Below, piece after piece: positions 31,136-42,247 of a DNA stretch of 64,000 bases. Below the pieces are notes generated by a model. It searched no databases. It was not told where the DNA came from and saw nothing but the letters and a program-made list of their open reading frames with translations. Positions within the stretch are counted from its first letter, which is position 1. Each line of letters starts with the position of its first letter. A program made the position numbers and the translations under genes. The DNA is from Hyphodiscus hymeniophilus (taxonomy: Eukaryota > Ascomycota > Leotiomycetes > Helotiales > Hyphodiscaceae): NCBI GenBank assembly GCA_016508695.1, contig VNKQ01000019.1, positions 620,001-684,000 of the forward strand. Direction: 5' to 3'.

Positions 31136-32725
31136 ATGGCAAAACGAAAGCGTAATGCCAATGGGGAATCTTCCGCTCCTGCTGTAGCATTGCCGAGCAA
31201 AAAAGTCAAGGCGACTGCGCCAGAAACCCCCCAAACAACCACCACTATTCAAGTCATTGCGGGGTCCTACGATCGAGTCCTCCATGGCATCACAGCCACA
31301 GTATCTCCTAGTGGCGAGACTCAGTTCGCAGATACTTTCCTCTTCGATGCACATCAATCAGCGATCCGTTGCCTTGCAATATCGCAACCCTCCGCTCCAG
31401 TCCCCAAGCAGACCCAAAAAGTCATCCTCGCATCTGGTAGTAGCGATGAGCGAATTAATCTATATCACCTCTCCGCACATGCACCCACAAAAGTCACTGT
31501 TCCTGCGATCGAATCCTTGAACTCAAAAGCCGTCGTCGAAAGCTCCCAGAATCGCGAACTTGGAAACCTTATCCACCACTCGTCTAGCATAACAGCTTTA
31601 CAATTTCCTACACGAGGTAAACTTTTGAGCTCTGCGGATGACAGCACAATTGCAGTTACGAGGACAAGAGATTGGAGTTTGCTGAGCACAATCAAGGCGC
31701 CTATACCGAAACCTGTGGGCAGACCCAGTGGAGATACAGCGCCTACGGGAGGTACGCCGAGTGGCGTCAACGACTTTGCGGTACATCCAAGTATGAAACT
31801 TATGATATCTGTTGGAAAGGGAGAGAAATGCATGCGATTATGGAATCTTGTGACAGGGAAGAAAGCCGGCGTGTTGAATTTCGAAAGAGGAATGCTGGCC
31901 GACGTTGGGGAAGGGAGGCATACCAGTGGAGAGGGAAGGAAAGTTGCATGGGGAAGTACGGACGCTGGTGAAGAATTCTGCGTGGGATTTGACAGAGGTG
32001 CGTTGGTCTTTGGAATGGACAGCAAACCGAAATGTAAAATTGTGCCGGAACCAAGGTCGAAGATACACCAGTTGTGTTATGTCGAGGTGGGCGACGAACA
32101 GGATACACAAGTTGTTGCTGTATCGACCGATGATGGGAGAATATTGTTTTACTCAACAAGAAAAAGCGACCTTGTGCTCGCGCCAGCTGTGGAGAGTAAG
32201 GAGACGCCATTGCCTGCCGCGAAACTGGTAGCGCAACTTGGAGGCAAAGATGCAGGCACAGAAAGTTGGGAAAGATCAGGCAAACCATCATGGAGAAGAA
32301 AAGTGGAATTGAGAACAGTGGATGACCAAAAGAAGAAGGTTACACCGGAAGTCAAGAAAGCCAATCAAGAGAAAGCTGAAACGCAAGCCAAATTTGCATG
32401 GACGGCAGCTTTGGCGACTCGTATCAAAGACTTCACGGTTCTGAGTGCCAAGAATGGAGCTTCCAAGGATTTCTTCATTCCAGCTGCAAGTAGTGATGGA
32501 ACCTTGAGGATCTGGAAGCTTTCTGCGGATGATTTGGTACCGCATAACAGCAGCAAAGCCGAACAGGTTGGCACTTTACTTGGGGCATATGAGACACCGA
32601 ACAGGATCACATGCATGCAGGCGTTTGTAATGCTGCCATCTTTGGAAGGAGCTAATGACGACGACTTCGAGGGTTTTGATGAGGAAGATGAAAATCCTGA
32701 AAGCAGCAGTTCTGATAGCGAATAA
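31136..32725 (+). CDS. MAK11: WD40 protein MAK11 (ribosome biogenesis, PAK1IP1-like)
   Basis: A 529-residue single-exon WD-repeat protein. A basic nuclear-type N-terminus (MAKRKRN, KKVKAT) precedes the diagnostic MAK11/SKB15 block: AGSYDRVLHGITATV, FLFDAHQSAIRCLAIS, LASGSSDERINLYHLS, then SSITALQFPTRGKLLSSADDS and PSMKLMISVGKGEKCMRLWNL. The last blade is DFFIPAASSDGTLRIWKL. The C-terminus is acidic (DDDFEGFDEEDENPESSSSDSE). In yeast Mak11 is an essential nucleolar factor for 60S assembly that places Rlp24; animal PAK1IP1 is homologous. Filamentous-fungal versions are longer because of insertions between blades, as here. The start is the first ATG in the frame; upstream in-frame codons lack ATG. 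Confidence 0.93.
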   Translation: MAKRKRNANGESSAPAVALPSKKVKATAPETPQTTTTIQVIAGSYDRVLHGITATVSPSGETQFADTFLFDAHQSAIRCLAISQPSAPVPKQTQKVILASGSSDERINLYHLSAHAPTKVTVPAIESLNSKAVVESSQNRELGNLIHHSSSITALQFPTRGKLLSSADDSTIAVTRTRDWSLLSTIKAPIPKPVGRPSGDTAPTGGTPSGVNDFAVHPSMKLMISVGKGEKCMRLWNLVTGKKAGVLNFERGMLADVGEGRHTSGEGRKVAWGSTDAGEEFCVGFDRGALVFGMDSKPKCKIVPEPRSKIHQLCYVEVGDEQDTQVVAVSTDDGRILFYSTRKSDLVLAPAVESKETPLPAAKLVAQLGGKDAGTESWERSGKPSWRRKVELRTVDDQKKKVTPEVKKANQEKAETQAKFAWTAALATRIKDFTVLSAKNGASKDFFIPAASSDGTLRIWKLSADDLVPHNSSKAEQVGTLLGAYETPNRITCMQAFVMLPSLEGANDDDFEGFDEEDENPESSSSDSE

Positions 32726-33785
32726 TGATACCCAATATCTCCCAAGAATCCTGGTTTCTGGTAAAGCTTCCACACCTTAACGTTGCTCAAGTGAGCCCAT
32801 TTTGTCTGCTCGGAATCTTCTCAATTTGGTGACTGTCCAGCTCTCATTGTCGTTCGTTATGAGCCTTAGCGAGCTTGTTCGCAGGGAGAATCTATTCAGC
32901 TACAAAAGGATTAAATTCCCTTTCTTGACGCTGGATTTTTCGAGATTACCTAGCTTCACTAATGTTGCTACTTTGAGTTGTTGCAGCTAAGCGTTATCCA
33001 CGTTTCGTTTCATCGACCTGGATCTACCGGCAGCAAGAATTGCAGGTTTATATCAAATAGCCGTAAGCTATATTAATTAAACTGCCACATCCGCACTGTG
33101 CATAAATCCATCTCTTTTATTAAACCGACGAACGTCGATTCGCTCCACTAAGTCCCACTCGTTGATATTGTTCAATAATCAGGGTTCTCCATGGGGCCCC
33201 AATCACACTATGCAGACGGGCTCCTGCACGTCGATCATCCCCAGATCAAACATCGCGTGGTCGGAGGCAGAGCTGCCGCGTTATATATTCACTCTAGTAT
33301 TCGTCTCAAAGCTTACTCCTAGTCATTCCCATTCCTTTCCTTGGTTCTTTATGGACCAAGTATATGAAGCATGACTGAAAAAGTATTGCTTGCCTATCGG
33401 CCCCTAAAGCCGTCACATTTTGCCTCAATACAGACCTCAACGACAACCTTCAGTTCGCCCATCTTTGATACAAGGAATCGCAGCCGATAGATGAGGTCTC
33501 CTTGAAGCCACCAAGATGACAGAGGATCGCCCAAAACTGCTACTTTGCAAATCCCGCGGCCATGACGCTCGAATCATTTGATCACGCGGTTACATCTTGA
33601 TATATTAACAGAAATGAAGCTACCTATCTCCAAAAACACGTCGTCCTTGTTTTCAAGGTTGTCATTGAGCTGCCTAGGAGGGCAAGCTATGGAGTACTAT
33701 AAAGGCGATCGTCCCCCGGCCCGCAATCTTCACTCTTCATAGAATAGCAATCACTCACTCCAACAGAAGAAATCATCCCCTCAAC
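32726..33785. other. Intergenic, promoter of the AA9 LPMO
   Basis: 1.06 kb with no supported gene. The last 100 bases show a compact promoter with a TATA box, described separately. AT-rich stretches near 33060-33120 are unremarkable. Confidence 0.5.
33698..33703 (+). promoter_or_regulatory. TATA box of the AA9 LPMO gene
   Basis: TATAAA lies 88 bases before the ATG, inside CTATAAAGG, with a CA-rich leader (ATAGAATAGCAATCACTCACTCC-like) between. This is the usual spacing for a strongly inducible secreted-enzyme gene in filamentous fungi. Confidence 0.65.
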
Positions 33786-34612
33786 ATGAAGACCTCTACC
33801 TCCATTCCTGCCCTTGTACTCGGTCTTGTTGCCAGTGCTGCCGCGCACGGCGGAGTCCTCTCCTACGACATTGGTGGCACAACTTACAAAGGTTTCGTCC
33901 CGTACAACTCACCCACTGGCCAATCGACAATTCAACGAGAATGGGACAGCTACAACCCGATCCAAGATCCCACTCTCTCTACCATGGCCTGTAATGCTAA
34001 TGGTGCCGTTGGCGCCTTGACCGCCACCGTTGCTGCTGGCTCTAAAATCACAGCCTACGTACGCCTCAAGTCTATTGCACAAAACCCTAGTTCAAAACGT
34101 TCAAGGGATTTTGGTCAAAAAAGAAATGCTAACTTCGTGCCTTTTAGTGGAACGCGCCTTGGCCACACACTATTGGCCCCATGGTCGTTTGGATGGCGAA
34201 ATGTGCAGGGTCATGTCTGACTTATCAACCAACAGGAAATGTGTGGTTCAAAATCGATCAAGCAGGTCTCGAGTCAGGCACTTTGGCAAGTGGTCTTTGG
34301 GGCTCAGGCCAGATGGTGAACCAGAACAGCACCTGGACTTCGACGATTCCCAAGACGCTGGCGCCGGGTAACTACCTCATCCGCCATGAGACGATCGCCC
34401 TGCACACCTCCAACGCTCCTCAGTGGTATCCTGAGTGTGCCCAGCTAGTGGTTACCGGAAGCGGAACGGGCGTCCCAGGGGCTTCATATCTAGCTGCTAT
34501 TCCGGGTGTGTACTCGATGAGCAATCCGGAAGTCAACATCAATGTCTACTCCAGTGCCAACGCCGATGTGACAACGTACACCATCCCCGGCCCAGCTGTC
34601 TGGACTGGCTAA
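33786..34612 (+). CDS. AA9 family lytic polysaccharide monooxygenase
   Basis: A 245-residue secreted copper enzyme from two exons (33786-34058 and 34148-34612; 89-nt intron). The signal peptide (MKTSTSIPALVLGLVASAAA) ends directly before His21, which becomes the mature N-terminal histidine of the copper histidine brace. The second brace histidine is in PWPHTIGPMVVWMAKC. The axial-side motif is QWYPECAQLVVTGSGT with conserved Gln and Tyr, and YLIRHETIALH is the usual AA9 strand. Conserved cysteines fit two disulfides. There is no CBM1 or GPI tail after the catalytic domain. AA9 enzymes oxidatively cleave cellulose or related beta-glucans, assisting cellulases outside the cell, which points to a plant-biomass lifestyle. 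Regioselectivity cannot be called. Unspliced reading through the intron would stop the protein early. Confidence 0.94.
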
Positions 34613-34985
34613 ATGGTAATGGCTTGGTACTGTCTACAGGAAGTCCCTGTTGGAGTGTAAAAATCACAATGAGGGGTGTTCTCAGCCCCGCGCCACTGCT
34701 GCAACAAGAGTCCATGTATATATTTTCATTATTCGTATCGTGTTGAAATATGAATGACATTTTGAATGAGCAAAAAATGATTCATATGTGTATCTAACTC
34801 TGGCATCCCGCCAGCGACGCTGCCAGCCAGCCTCGATAAAAATTGGTTTTGCTTCCTTCGCCGACATCGATTGCAAATGAATCCTTCGCTGTTTCTCGAA
34901 CCTTTTGTTACTTTCTCACACCGAGCGCCGTGCCACAACTTACCATCATTCCATCAGCTACTCTCATCCACGTCCCTTCCACACT
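34613..34985. other. Convergent intergenic region LPMO / membrane protein
   Basis: 373 bases between convergent stop codons; 3' flanks only, nothing further seen. Confidence 0.5.
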
Positions 34986-36370
34986 TTAAGAAGCGTCGAC
35001 TTCCTTGCTATCCTCCATCAGAAAAGAAGAACGTTCAACGGTGGGCGACTCGGGCGATGGACTCCTCTTATCTACTAACTTCCAGGAATCAAACGTCGAA
35101 AGCCACGGCAGTATTGCGACCGCATAGCGATGATGCCAAGGTCTGAGGATATCTGGCATGCTAGATTCCTCGGCCGCAAACGTGGGTGTTGATGACTCAG
35201 GCTGCGCTGAAAACGAGAAAAATTGCTTGAAGGTGTCGAGAGTGAAATTGAATCCGGTGTGCAGGGATGGGTGGTGTGTCTTCTTCACTTCCCCATTGCT
35301 GCTACCGGACCACCTGTCATTCTTCTCCTGCCATTCAGAGTATATCAACCATAAGACTCGGACGAAGCTCAGCGTACCGATGATAAGGGGGATGAGTTGT
35401 GCGGGATATGCAATCTCTCCATTCTTCGCCAGCGTCTGGAGCATGTGGTTTTTGTTGAGAGTCATTTCGATCGTGGCGGCGCAAAAGACGATCCAGAAGA
35501 GGTTGAAGACTCGAAAGATGTTGAATAGAAACTTGAGTCTATTCAAATACGTTAACTCGAAGGGCCTGAGCTTGGGGATCCCGTGGGTACATACTCTCGT
35601 TTGCTATAGCCGGTTTCGTACTCCATCCTTCCCTTCCAACCTACTCGGAAAAACTTCGCCATATACGCCAGTACTGCTGTGATGGCCATGATACCATAAT
35701 AGAGGGAACTAGCGAAGCTGACGATGATATAGAAAACATGGATCCCACCACTCACTGGCCATTCCGCAAAGAACCAAGTGGATATTTTCTGGCATTTTTC
35801 ATTGTCGGCAACCCGCAATCCATCCTCAAGGCCTTCCCACCAGAACCATGTTCCATACATACTAATAGCCACCGCCAAAGCAAGCCTGCAATGCGTACCG
35901 ATTTTGCCATATCTTTGGATTGCGGCGGTACCCTCCTTCTGGTACTGCGATGTCCTGTAGCCCCAAAGGCTTAGGCTGCTGAACAGGAACCCAGAGCTGA
36001 GTTGCATGATAATCAGACCATCGATTTGCAAGATCTCATGATGAAGGGTGCTATTGAAAAGGCTTATGAGCAGACCTAGGAGGAAGATACTATTCGTGTC
36101 TAGAGACCCACTGATCTCAGATGGAAGTAGTGTATTGGCAAAATAAGAGCTAAGCCAGGCAAAGTACACTCCAAGACGGACACCAAAGCCGTAATAGTCA
36201 CCACTGAAGTCGGTAGTGCAATCGAGAGGCTCTACGTTCTCAGTGATAAGACTTCGCTGGAATGTTCCGACCAGTGTGGGAGGAGTGGGTGAGGAAGCCA
36301 CAAGGATGGAGCCAGACAGGATGATGGCTACAGATAAGAGGACTCCACGTTGATAGGATTTTGAGGCCAT
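34986..36370 (-). CDS. Multi-pass membrane protein of unknown function
   Basis: A 442-residue integral membrane protein from two exons (35595-36370 and 34986-35538; 56-nt intron). The N-terminus (MASKSYQRGVLLSVAIILSGSILVASS) could be a signal or first helix, followed by a short luminal part with Cys/Asn-rich residues. About six to eight hydrophobic helices follow, for example FGVRLGVYFAWLSSYFAN, IFLLGLLISLFNS, LIIMQLSSGFLFSSLSLWG, LALAVAISMYGTWFWWEGL and YIIVSFASSLYYGIMAITAVLAY. After the intron come FNIFRVFNLFWIVFCAATIEMTL, with a conserved-looking NKNH turn, and another helix, then a hydrophilic Ser-rich tail. I recognise no named family. Similar W-W-E-G-L plus N-K-N-x motifs occur in uncharacterised fungal membrane proteins. 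A second ATG at 36433 would add 21 residues. Confidence 0.78.
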
Positions 36371-37641
36371 TTTGAAATCAAATGGAAGAATTTGCAATAA
36401 CAGAAAGCACCGCTTCTTGAAAGAGACACGCATTGCCACTTAGGCTTCGTTGTGCATATTATACAGAAAATATCAAGGTCGCAACTACCTCTTTGCAAGC
36501 CACGGCACGGCACGAGCACGGCTTGACCGCATCAATCAAAACGTCCATAACAGAAATCAGGTATCTTATCATGGGCATTCAGTCAGCCACATCGTGCATC
36601 GAAAGGAGCTACTCGGCAGGGCTGAAGTAACCCTGTTATTCAGCCCCGCGGTGAATGGTGGGGTAGAGCCACAACGCAGCCTTGACTTTGGCGAGACGCT
36701 TCCAAAACTTTCACACTTCGGCAATGCAAATGCAGTGGTTGGTTGTTTCTTGATTTCTTCGCAGCTTCAGCTTGAAACGAGATCTGAAGAACTAATCGGT
36801 GTCTTTACAAGTCGCACGACATAAGTATAGCAGTGAGGCGAGCAAGCAGTACCTTCAAGCTCCATATTATCATATTTGACGTCCTGTGCCCCCAACACGA
36901 GGACAAGGGCCATTGGATAAGGCACTCGCCAATGTCCAATGATGCAGCGATTGAAAGCCATCAGGAAGTAGCGAGGAGAACTCTCTAGATTGACGTAAAT
37001 TGTAGAAGTCATTGATTTAGAACCCTGTGCTTCAAACTTCCCTACTGGAACCACGATACACCGTAGAAGGTGGTTGTGTTTGATGAATAGGTAGATAGCT
37101 GATTGCCGAACGTCGTGATGTATGGATGAAATAATATGCTTGAGCTTAACCAGACGGCAATCGAGCCTTCTCCTAAGCAATGCAAGGAATTGTAAAGTAT
37201 GTTAAAAAAATTATCATAAGGATTATAGGTGAGCTTCGAGGTGGCATGAAAGAGGCTAAGAGGCAAGAAGGTGGTAGAAGACGGTCTCACGTGATGCTTT
37301 TCTCTTGCACCCCCACGTGACACGGCCATAACCTGAATGAGAAACCTTTGCAAACATTGAACACCCGTTTTTGTGCCGTCCTTCTACTCTGAATTTTGAA
37401 AATACTTAATCTGCAAAAAGCAGGGCAGCTTTTGGGCTATCAAGCATGAGTTTAATTATCATCCGCCAGTCATTAGTCATCGTATGCAGAAGCCACGCCC
37501 TTCCACTTTTGATGCTACATATCTCCAAGTTCGGACAGCACATCCAGTTTTAGGATGGACTTTTAATGGCTATATACTTTGTACTGATCTCGCCACAGTA
37601 AGACCTCAATGTCTTGAGAGCGTTCAAAGTCGAAGCTCATC
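36371..37641. other. Divergent intergenic region, membrane protein / HAD gene
   Basis: 1.27 kb without a supported gene. Minus-strand open frames between 36767 and 37353 lack ATG starts or motifs. It should contain the promoters of both divergent neighbours. Confidence 0.4.
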
Positions 37642-38463
37642 ATGTCTCCACAGCCACAACAATCGAAAGTCAAAGCCGTGTTTTTCGATGTAAGCACAGC
37701 TCGGCTCTGAATCACTTTTTCTGAACCTCGCTCGCTATTTCCTTTGGGGATACGCTGGAAAAGACGTACTGACTTTCCTTTTATGTAGTTCATGGGAACA
37801 TGTCTTGACTGGCACACCAGCGTAGTGCAATCACTACCATCCTCAATCCCCAAAGATGAAGCTTCCAAATTCGCTCTTGAGTGGCGTGTGAAATACTTTC
37901 TCGAAAACGAGCAGCGCGTTCTTCAAAACATTCCAGTGGAAGACATCGACGTGACACTCGCTCGAACGCTGGAATCCATGCTCGATCGATTTCCCGAACA
38001 TGCCGCAGGGTTTGACACAAATACCCAAAGCCGGGTAATCGAGGCATGGCATTCCCAGCCCGCCTGGCCTGAAGTTCCTGAAGCAATACGCTCACTCCGC
38101 GAAAAACTTGGTCTCGAAATCTTCGTCCATGCCAACGGAACTCCACGGTTACAACTCGATCTCTGCCGGTCCTCGGGGTTGAGTTTCAATATGCTGTTTT
38201 CCAGTGCGTTGCTGGGGTCCTATAAACCACACCCAGAAGCGTATTTGAAAGCTTTAGAGCTCATCAAACTCAAGCCCGAGGAAGTAGTGCTAGTGGCAGC
38301 CCATGCATATGACTTGCGTGGTGCTCAGAAGGTTGGAATGAAGACTGTCTATGTACATCGATGGACTGATGATGTGAACGAAGATATGGAGAAAGTGAAG
38401 TCCGAATTCGGTGCATTCTTGGAAAGTATGGAAGAACTGCCAACCGTCATTGCGAGCATGTAG
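37642..38463 (+). CDS. HAD-superfamily haloacid dehalogenase-like hydrolase
   Basis: A 240-residue cytosolic hydrolase from two exons; exon 1 (37642-37689) is only 48 nt and carries the nucleophile. Intron 37690-37788. Motif I is FFDFMGTCLDW: Asp16 nucleophile, then Phe-Met-Gly-Thr20. Motif II is VHANGT. Motif III lysine is in SYKPHPEAYLKAL. Motif IV is VLVAAHAYDLRGAQKVGMKTVYV. This AAH-x-Y-DL-x-GA-x-x-x-G-M-K-T form is the one found in type II 2-haloacid dehalogenases (L-DEX), which hydrolyse 2-haloalkanoates to 2-hydroxyacids, but many fungal members have unknown small-molecule substrates. A C1 cap domain of about 90 residues is inserted after motif I. Without exon 1 the nucleophile would be missing, so the splice is well supported. 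Confidence 0.88.
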
Positions 38464-39082
38464 AGTTGCCATCTTTTCTTCTGGGAGAAATTTATTGAGA
38501 CAGGCTAAAAGACCGGTAGAGCTTGAAATGACTCATGCCCAAGAACTTGGGATATACACTATGTACCGCTGAGGGTGCATGATCAGGAGCTCGGAGTAGG
38601 TGACTATTTTATCAGTTTTAAGAATGCCCAAACACTTGAATCGTCGATCCTTACAGACTCAAATACGCCAAGCTGGCCAACATAATCATACTACTGAAAG
38701 ACTTTCACGCTAGGGCTCTCTTCACTCGTAATAATGCATGCCAAAGAAGCCATAAGAGGAGTGTAGAAAGAGCAAATAATATTTTTAGTAGTAAACCATA
38801 TTTCAGGTGGGTTGGTCACAAAGGAAGCTACCAGGCAAAGCTCAGAAGGGGTCTTGGAAATACAATTAGCAGATACGACAATGGAGCTGCAACTGCAAAC
38901 AGAGAAGTATTGAATAAGGAGGTTGGTGCTCCCAATTTTCCAAAAACGTCGCCCCGTAGTAATGTTCTTGATTTCTTGGTTCGCTATAAACCCTTTTGTA
39001 CATTTTTGAGAAGCAGAAATATTTTCACATGTTGCCGCCAGGATACAATATGTAGTGTATGGCGGACCAAACGAACCCAATC
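38464..39082. other. Convergent intergenic region HAD / FAD oxidase
   Basis: 620 bases of 3' flanks. A long open minus-strand frame continues directly after the oxidase stop (38691-39080) but has no ATG and no domain, so it is read as 3' untranslated sequence. Confidence 0.45.
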
Positions 39083-40753
39083 CTAGTCAATCTTGAAGTA
39101 ACCAGGCTGTAGTTTCGTGAACACATCATTAGGGTCGTACTTCTTATGAATCGACACCAATTTCGCCTTATTCACAGGTCCATATCCAGCGAACACGTCT
39201 TGAGGCTGGCCAGCATAATTCTGGTAAATATACCTGTTCCATACGCCACGTGCCTTACCCAATGAGACGGTCTTATCGATGACGCTTTTCGCCCAAGCCT
39301 GAATGAGGGCGTCGTCTGAGGTGTAAGTCCATTTCGATGATACGTTGATCAGTACCAGTGGTCCATTGGCAGCAGTAATACCAAGAGCATTTCCACCGTT
39401 TTTGCTCATATGCGAGATCATAGCAAGGGAGATCGGTTGAAATACAAGTACCGGGAGAACGCCCGTGACGTTCATAATCTTGACTGTTTCAGTTTCCCAC
39501 AGTGCCAAGACATCGTTTAGATACTGCTCATCATTTTGGGACATACATGCCCAGTATGTTTCACTGTCAAATATATCAGCTGCTGCCTTTGAAGAAGGAA
39601 GCTAAGGGAACTTACCGTGATCCAGCTGGTTGAGTAGCAGCCAACTCAAGTGCGAGATCTGTCAGATTGGTGATTCTGCCCGAATTTGAGAGATCCGGTA
39701 TGTCTGTGAAATTCGACAGGATGGGAGGGGCGACAACTGGAAGAGCGTACTCCAAATCCACGGAACCTAGGAAGCCAACACTTGGCGAAAACCACACAAA
39801 AGCCAAAATGACTGCCGCATTGGGATCTTCTGGATGATTGATATTGAACCAGTGGAAAGCTGTTATCAAAGATGTGAAGGTATCTGACCCATAGTTGAAT
39901 GCACCTCCCCACATCTTACCCTGTTCAAAAGAAGCAAGGTCAAGTCTAGTAACGATGCCAAAATTGTTCCCGCCCCCTCGGAGTGCAAAGTACAGGTCTG
40001 GGAGTGTTGTGTATGATACTTGTTGAATGGATCCATTCGCAAAGACGACCTAGAAAGATGATGTTTAGAAAGCGTTGAGGAAACAAAAGAATGCGGTATT
40101 ACCTCATAGTTGTTGACATTGTCACAAGCCCAGCCGTATATGCCGGAAAAGTAAGAAATCCCTCCACCAAGAGTGAGGCCAGACACGCCGATGTCACTAT
40201 TCCGGCCGCCAATCACCGACAGTCCCATAGCATCCAACTTGATATAGACTTGGCCCCAGCGAAGGCCAGTTCCAACAGAAACTTGCTTACGGTCACTCGA
40301 GACAGTGAAGCTTGTCAGGTTGAGCAGGTCGATTGCAACCCCTCCGTCAATGTTAGAAGCGCCGGCAAACGAAGCGTGTCCACCACTTTTGACAGCAAAC
40401 TGGCAGTTCTGAGCTTTGAGGATTGACAATGCGACGGAGACATCTTTGGCAGATGTTGGTGCAATACGGCACGTAGGGATCTGGTCTTCTTGTTGTGCAG
40501 ACCAGTACAAGGATTCTTCGGCCTGGTAGGTGACGCTGGCAGGATAGAAAACTTTGTTCTTCAAGACAGCTGCGATTGAGGTACACTGTGAAGAATAAGC
40601 TTGACCTTAAAGATGCCTGGGATTGATGCATACAGCTTTCGCGCACGAGTTCGATGTTGTAGTTGTTGCATCACGAATTACTGGATGATTTAAAGCCTCA
40701 CATTGGCTGTGGCTGAAGGCAATGCCCAAGAGAAGCAAAAAGAGAACTTTCAT
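39083..40753 (-). CDS. Secreted BBE-type FAD-linked oxidoreductase
   Basis: A 505-residue secreted flavoprotein from four exons (40634-40753, 40103-40585, 39616-40049, 39083-39563; introns of 48, 53 and 52 nt, all in phase). The signal peptide is MKVLFLLLLGIAFSHS. The FAD_binding_4 (PCMH) domain shows FAVKSGGHASFAGASNIDGG, whose His is the expected 8-alpha-N1-histidyl flavin attachment; VSVGTGLRWGQVY; SDIGVSGLTLGGGISYFS; and GGGNNFGIVTRLDL. The C-terminal BBE motif is YQNYAGQPQDVFAGYG followed by KYDPNDVF. The usual second (cysteinyl) flavin linkage is not evident. Such enzymes oxidise oligosaccharides, alcohols or secondary-metabolite intermediates with oxygen, giving H2O2. No biosynthetic core enzyme is adjacent, so an extracellular sugar or alcohol oxidase is as likely as a natural-product role. 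Confidence 0.9.
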
Positions 40754-42247
40754 TTTCGCATGTGCTAACGTGGTCCTCAAAACGAAGGTGAGAAAACGAG
40801 AAGGGTGATGCTCAAGGTCTGACAACCGGCAAAAGCAATCTCACTGCTTTAGGGGGAACGAAACGCCACTTGATATTCGGTCCATGGGTTTGTGTCTTCC
40901 CAGTCTGGGATGCTATTGGATTATTTTTCCCAGTAAAAGAGGGGAAGACATGCAAAGATCCTTGGGTAAGACATTGAGATTTCCCTGCTGCATCAGATAA
41001 GATGTCATGGGGAGCAGGAAAGTAATAATCAGTAGAAAGTGCTGATACGAGGATATCATGGGGTTCTAGATTTCAACTGCCTCTGAATTACCTGCCAACC
41101 CTCATTTGAAACTGAAGAGACGTCCAGTAAATCCTTAAACAATTCCCATCTTCTACCTGTCCCGCACGCATCCATATCCATACTCTCCAAGTCACACCGG
41201 GAACTAAGAATACCGAGAACCAAGAAATAAGCACTCGAGCGGCGTCAAGGATAAAGTTGGAAGGAGCTCGTATTACTCCCCGCGTCCGGCAAGTTGCAAC
41301 GCCATGCATGTATTGCCACCCAATGACCGTTTGCCAGGGTTTAGACACGGCTCTTCCGAGAACTTGTGTGTACAGCGTTCGGAGGTAGATGAGGTTGATC
41401 AAGCCGCAGGGTTGACTAGTCGGTGGCATTTGTCGCTTGATTCCGCACCGTACCGTACCGCAAGTACCGCGCCTTACCTCGACTTTCAACGAAGGATGAC
41501 ACGATGATGGCCGCATCTAATAAAGATCTTGTTCGAGTATGGACAGTCTGGTGAGCAATACGTGGCCCCTCTTCTCTTTTTCGCCAGCTTCCTTCTAAAG
41601 CAACCCAGGATAGTAACTTTTGCTAGGGTTCTCAGGATTCTGTAATCCCCGCTGAATCCCCTGCATTTGCTGGGGGTAGCATGTAACGAGCATTGCGCCA
41701 ATGGATGTGTTACCGGATTCTGCACCATTCCCTGCGATGAGACTTTTCCTACTCTCTCTCTGACAGTCGGGAATCTCCGCCATGATGCTCCGTTGCGGAG
41801 TGATGGAGCTGAAGAGTGCTAGTGTGGCTTGCAAGGACTTGAAAACACGAGTAAGCACACTATGCTGACAACTTGGACCTATTCTCTAATATACGCATTT
41901 GTGTGATCGGTAATCTTTTACAAAGTAGTCCTTTGAAATCCCAGCGGCCGTGGATCATTACGAATGAGCACCTTGTTGGCTTCGGACAGGGCCCTCGTCC
42001 GCATACATAAGGTATGTTTCACAACTTGGCTCCAGGTGAAGCCGTCTAACACGCCGACAAGGGGAAATCAGCACTTTGATTTTGGAGTTTGGAAATGGTT
42101 TGTCGATATTGTCGCCGCTCGTTTTATGAGACTCTCCATTTCGGAGGCCATTCTGAGCAAGAAAAAATCTGCTACGCACTGAACTAGAAACATATCCTCA
42201 CCCCCAAATTCTTCAAATCTTCTTGTCGAGGTTAGAAAAAGTTCAAA
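40754..42247. other. Divergent intergenic region, FAD oxidase / rhodopsin-like gene
   Basis: 1.5 kb with no supported gene. Open frames at 41088-41728 overlap each other on both strands and lack motifs. It should contain promoters for both divergent neighbours. Confidence 0.4.

Noticed and set aside
38691..39080. 130-codon open frame continuing after the FAD oxidase stop
   Set aside because: No ATG and no similarity to the oxidase family; the BBE domain is already complete before the stop.
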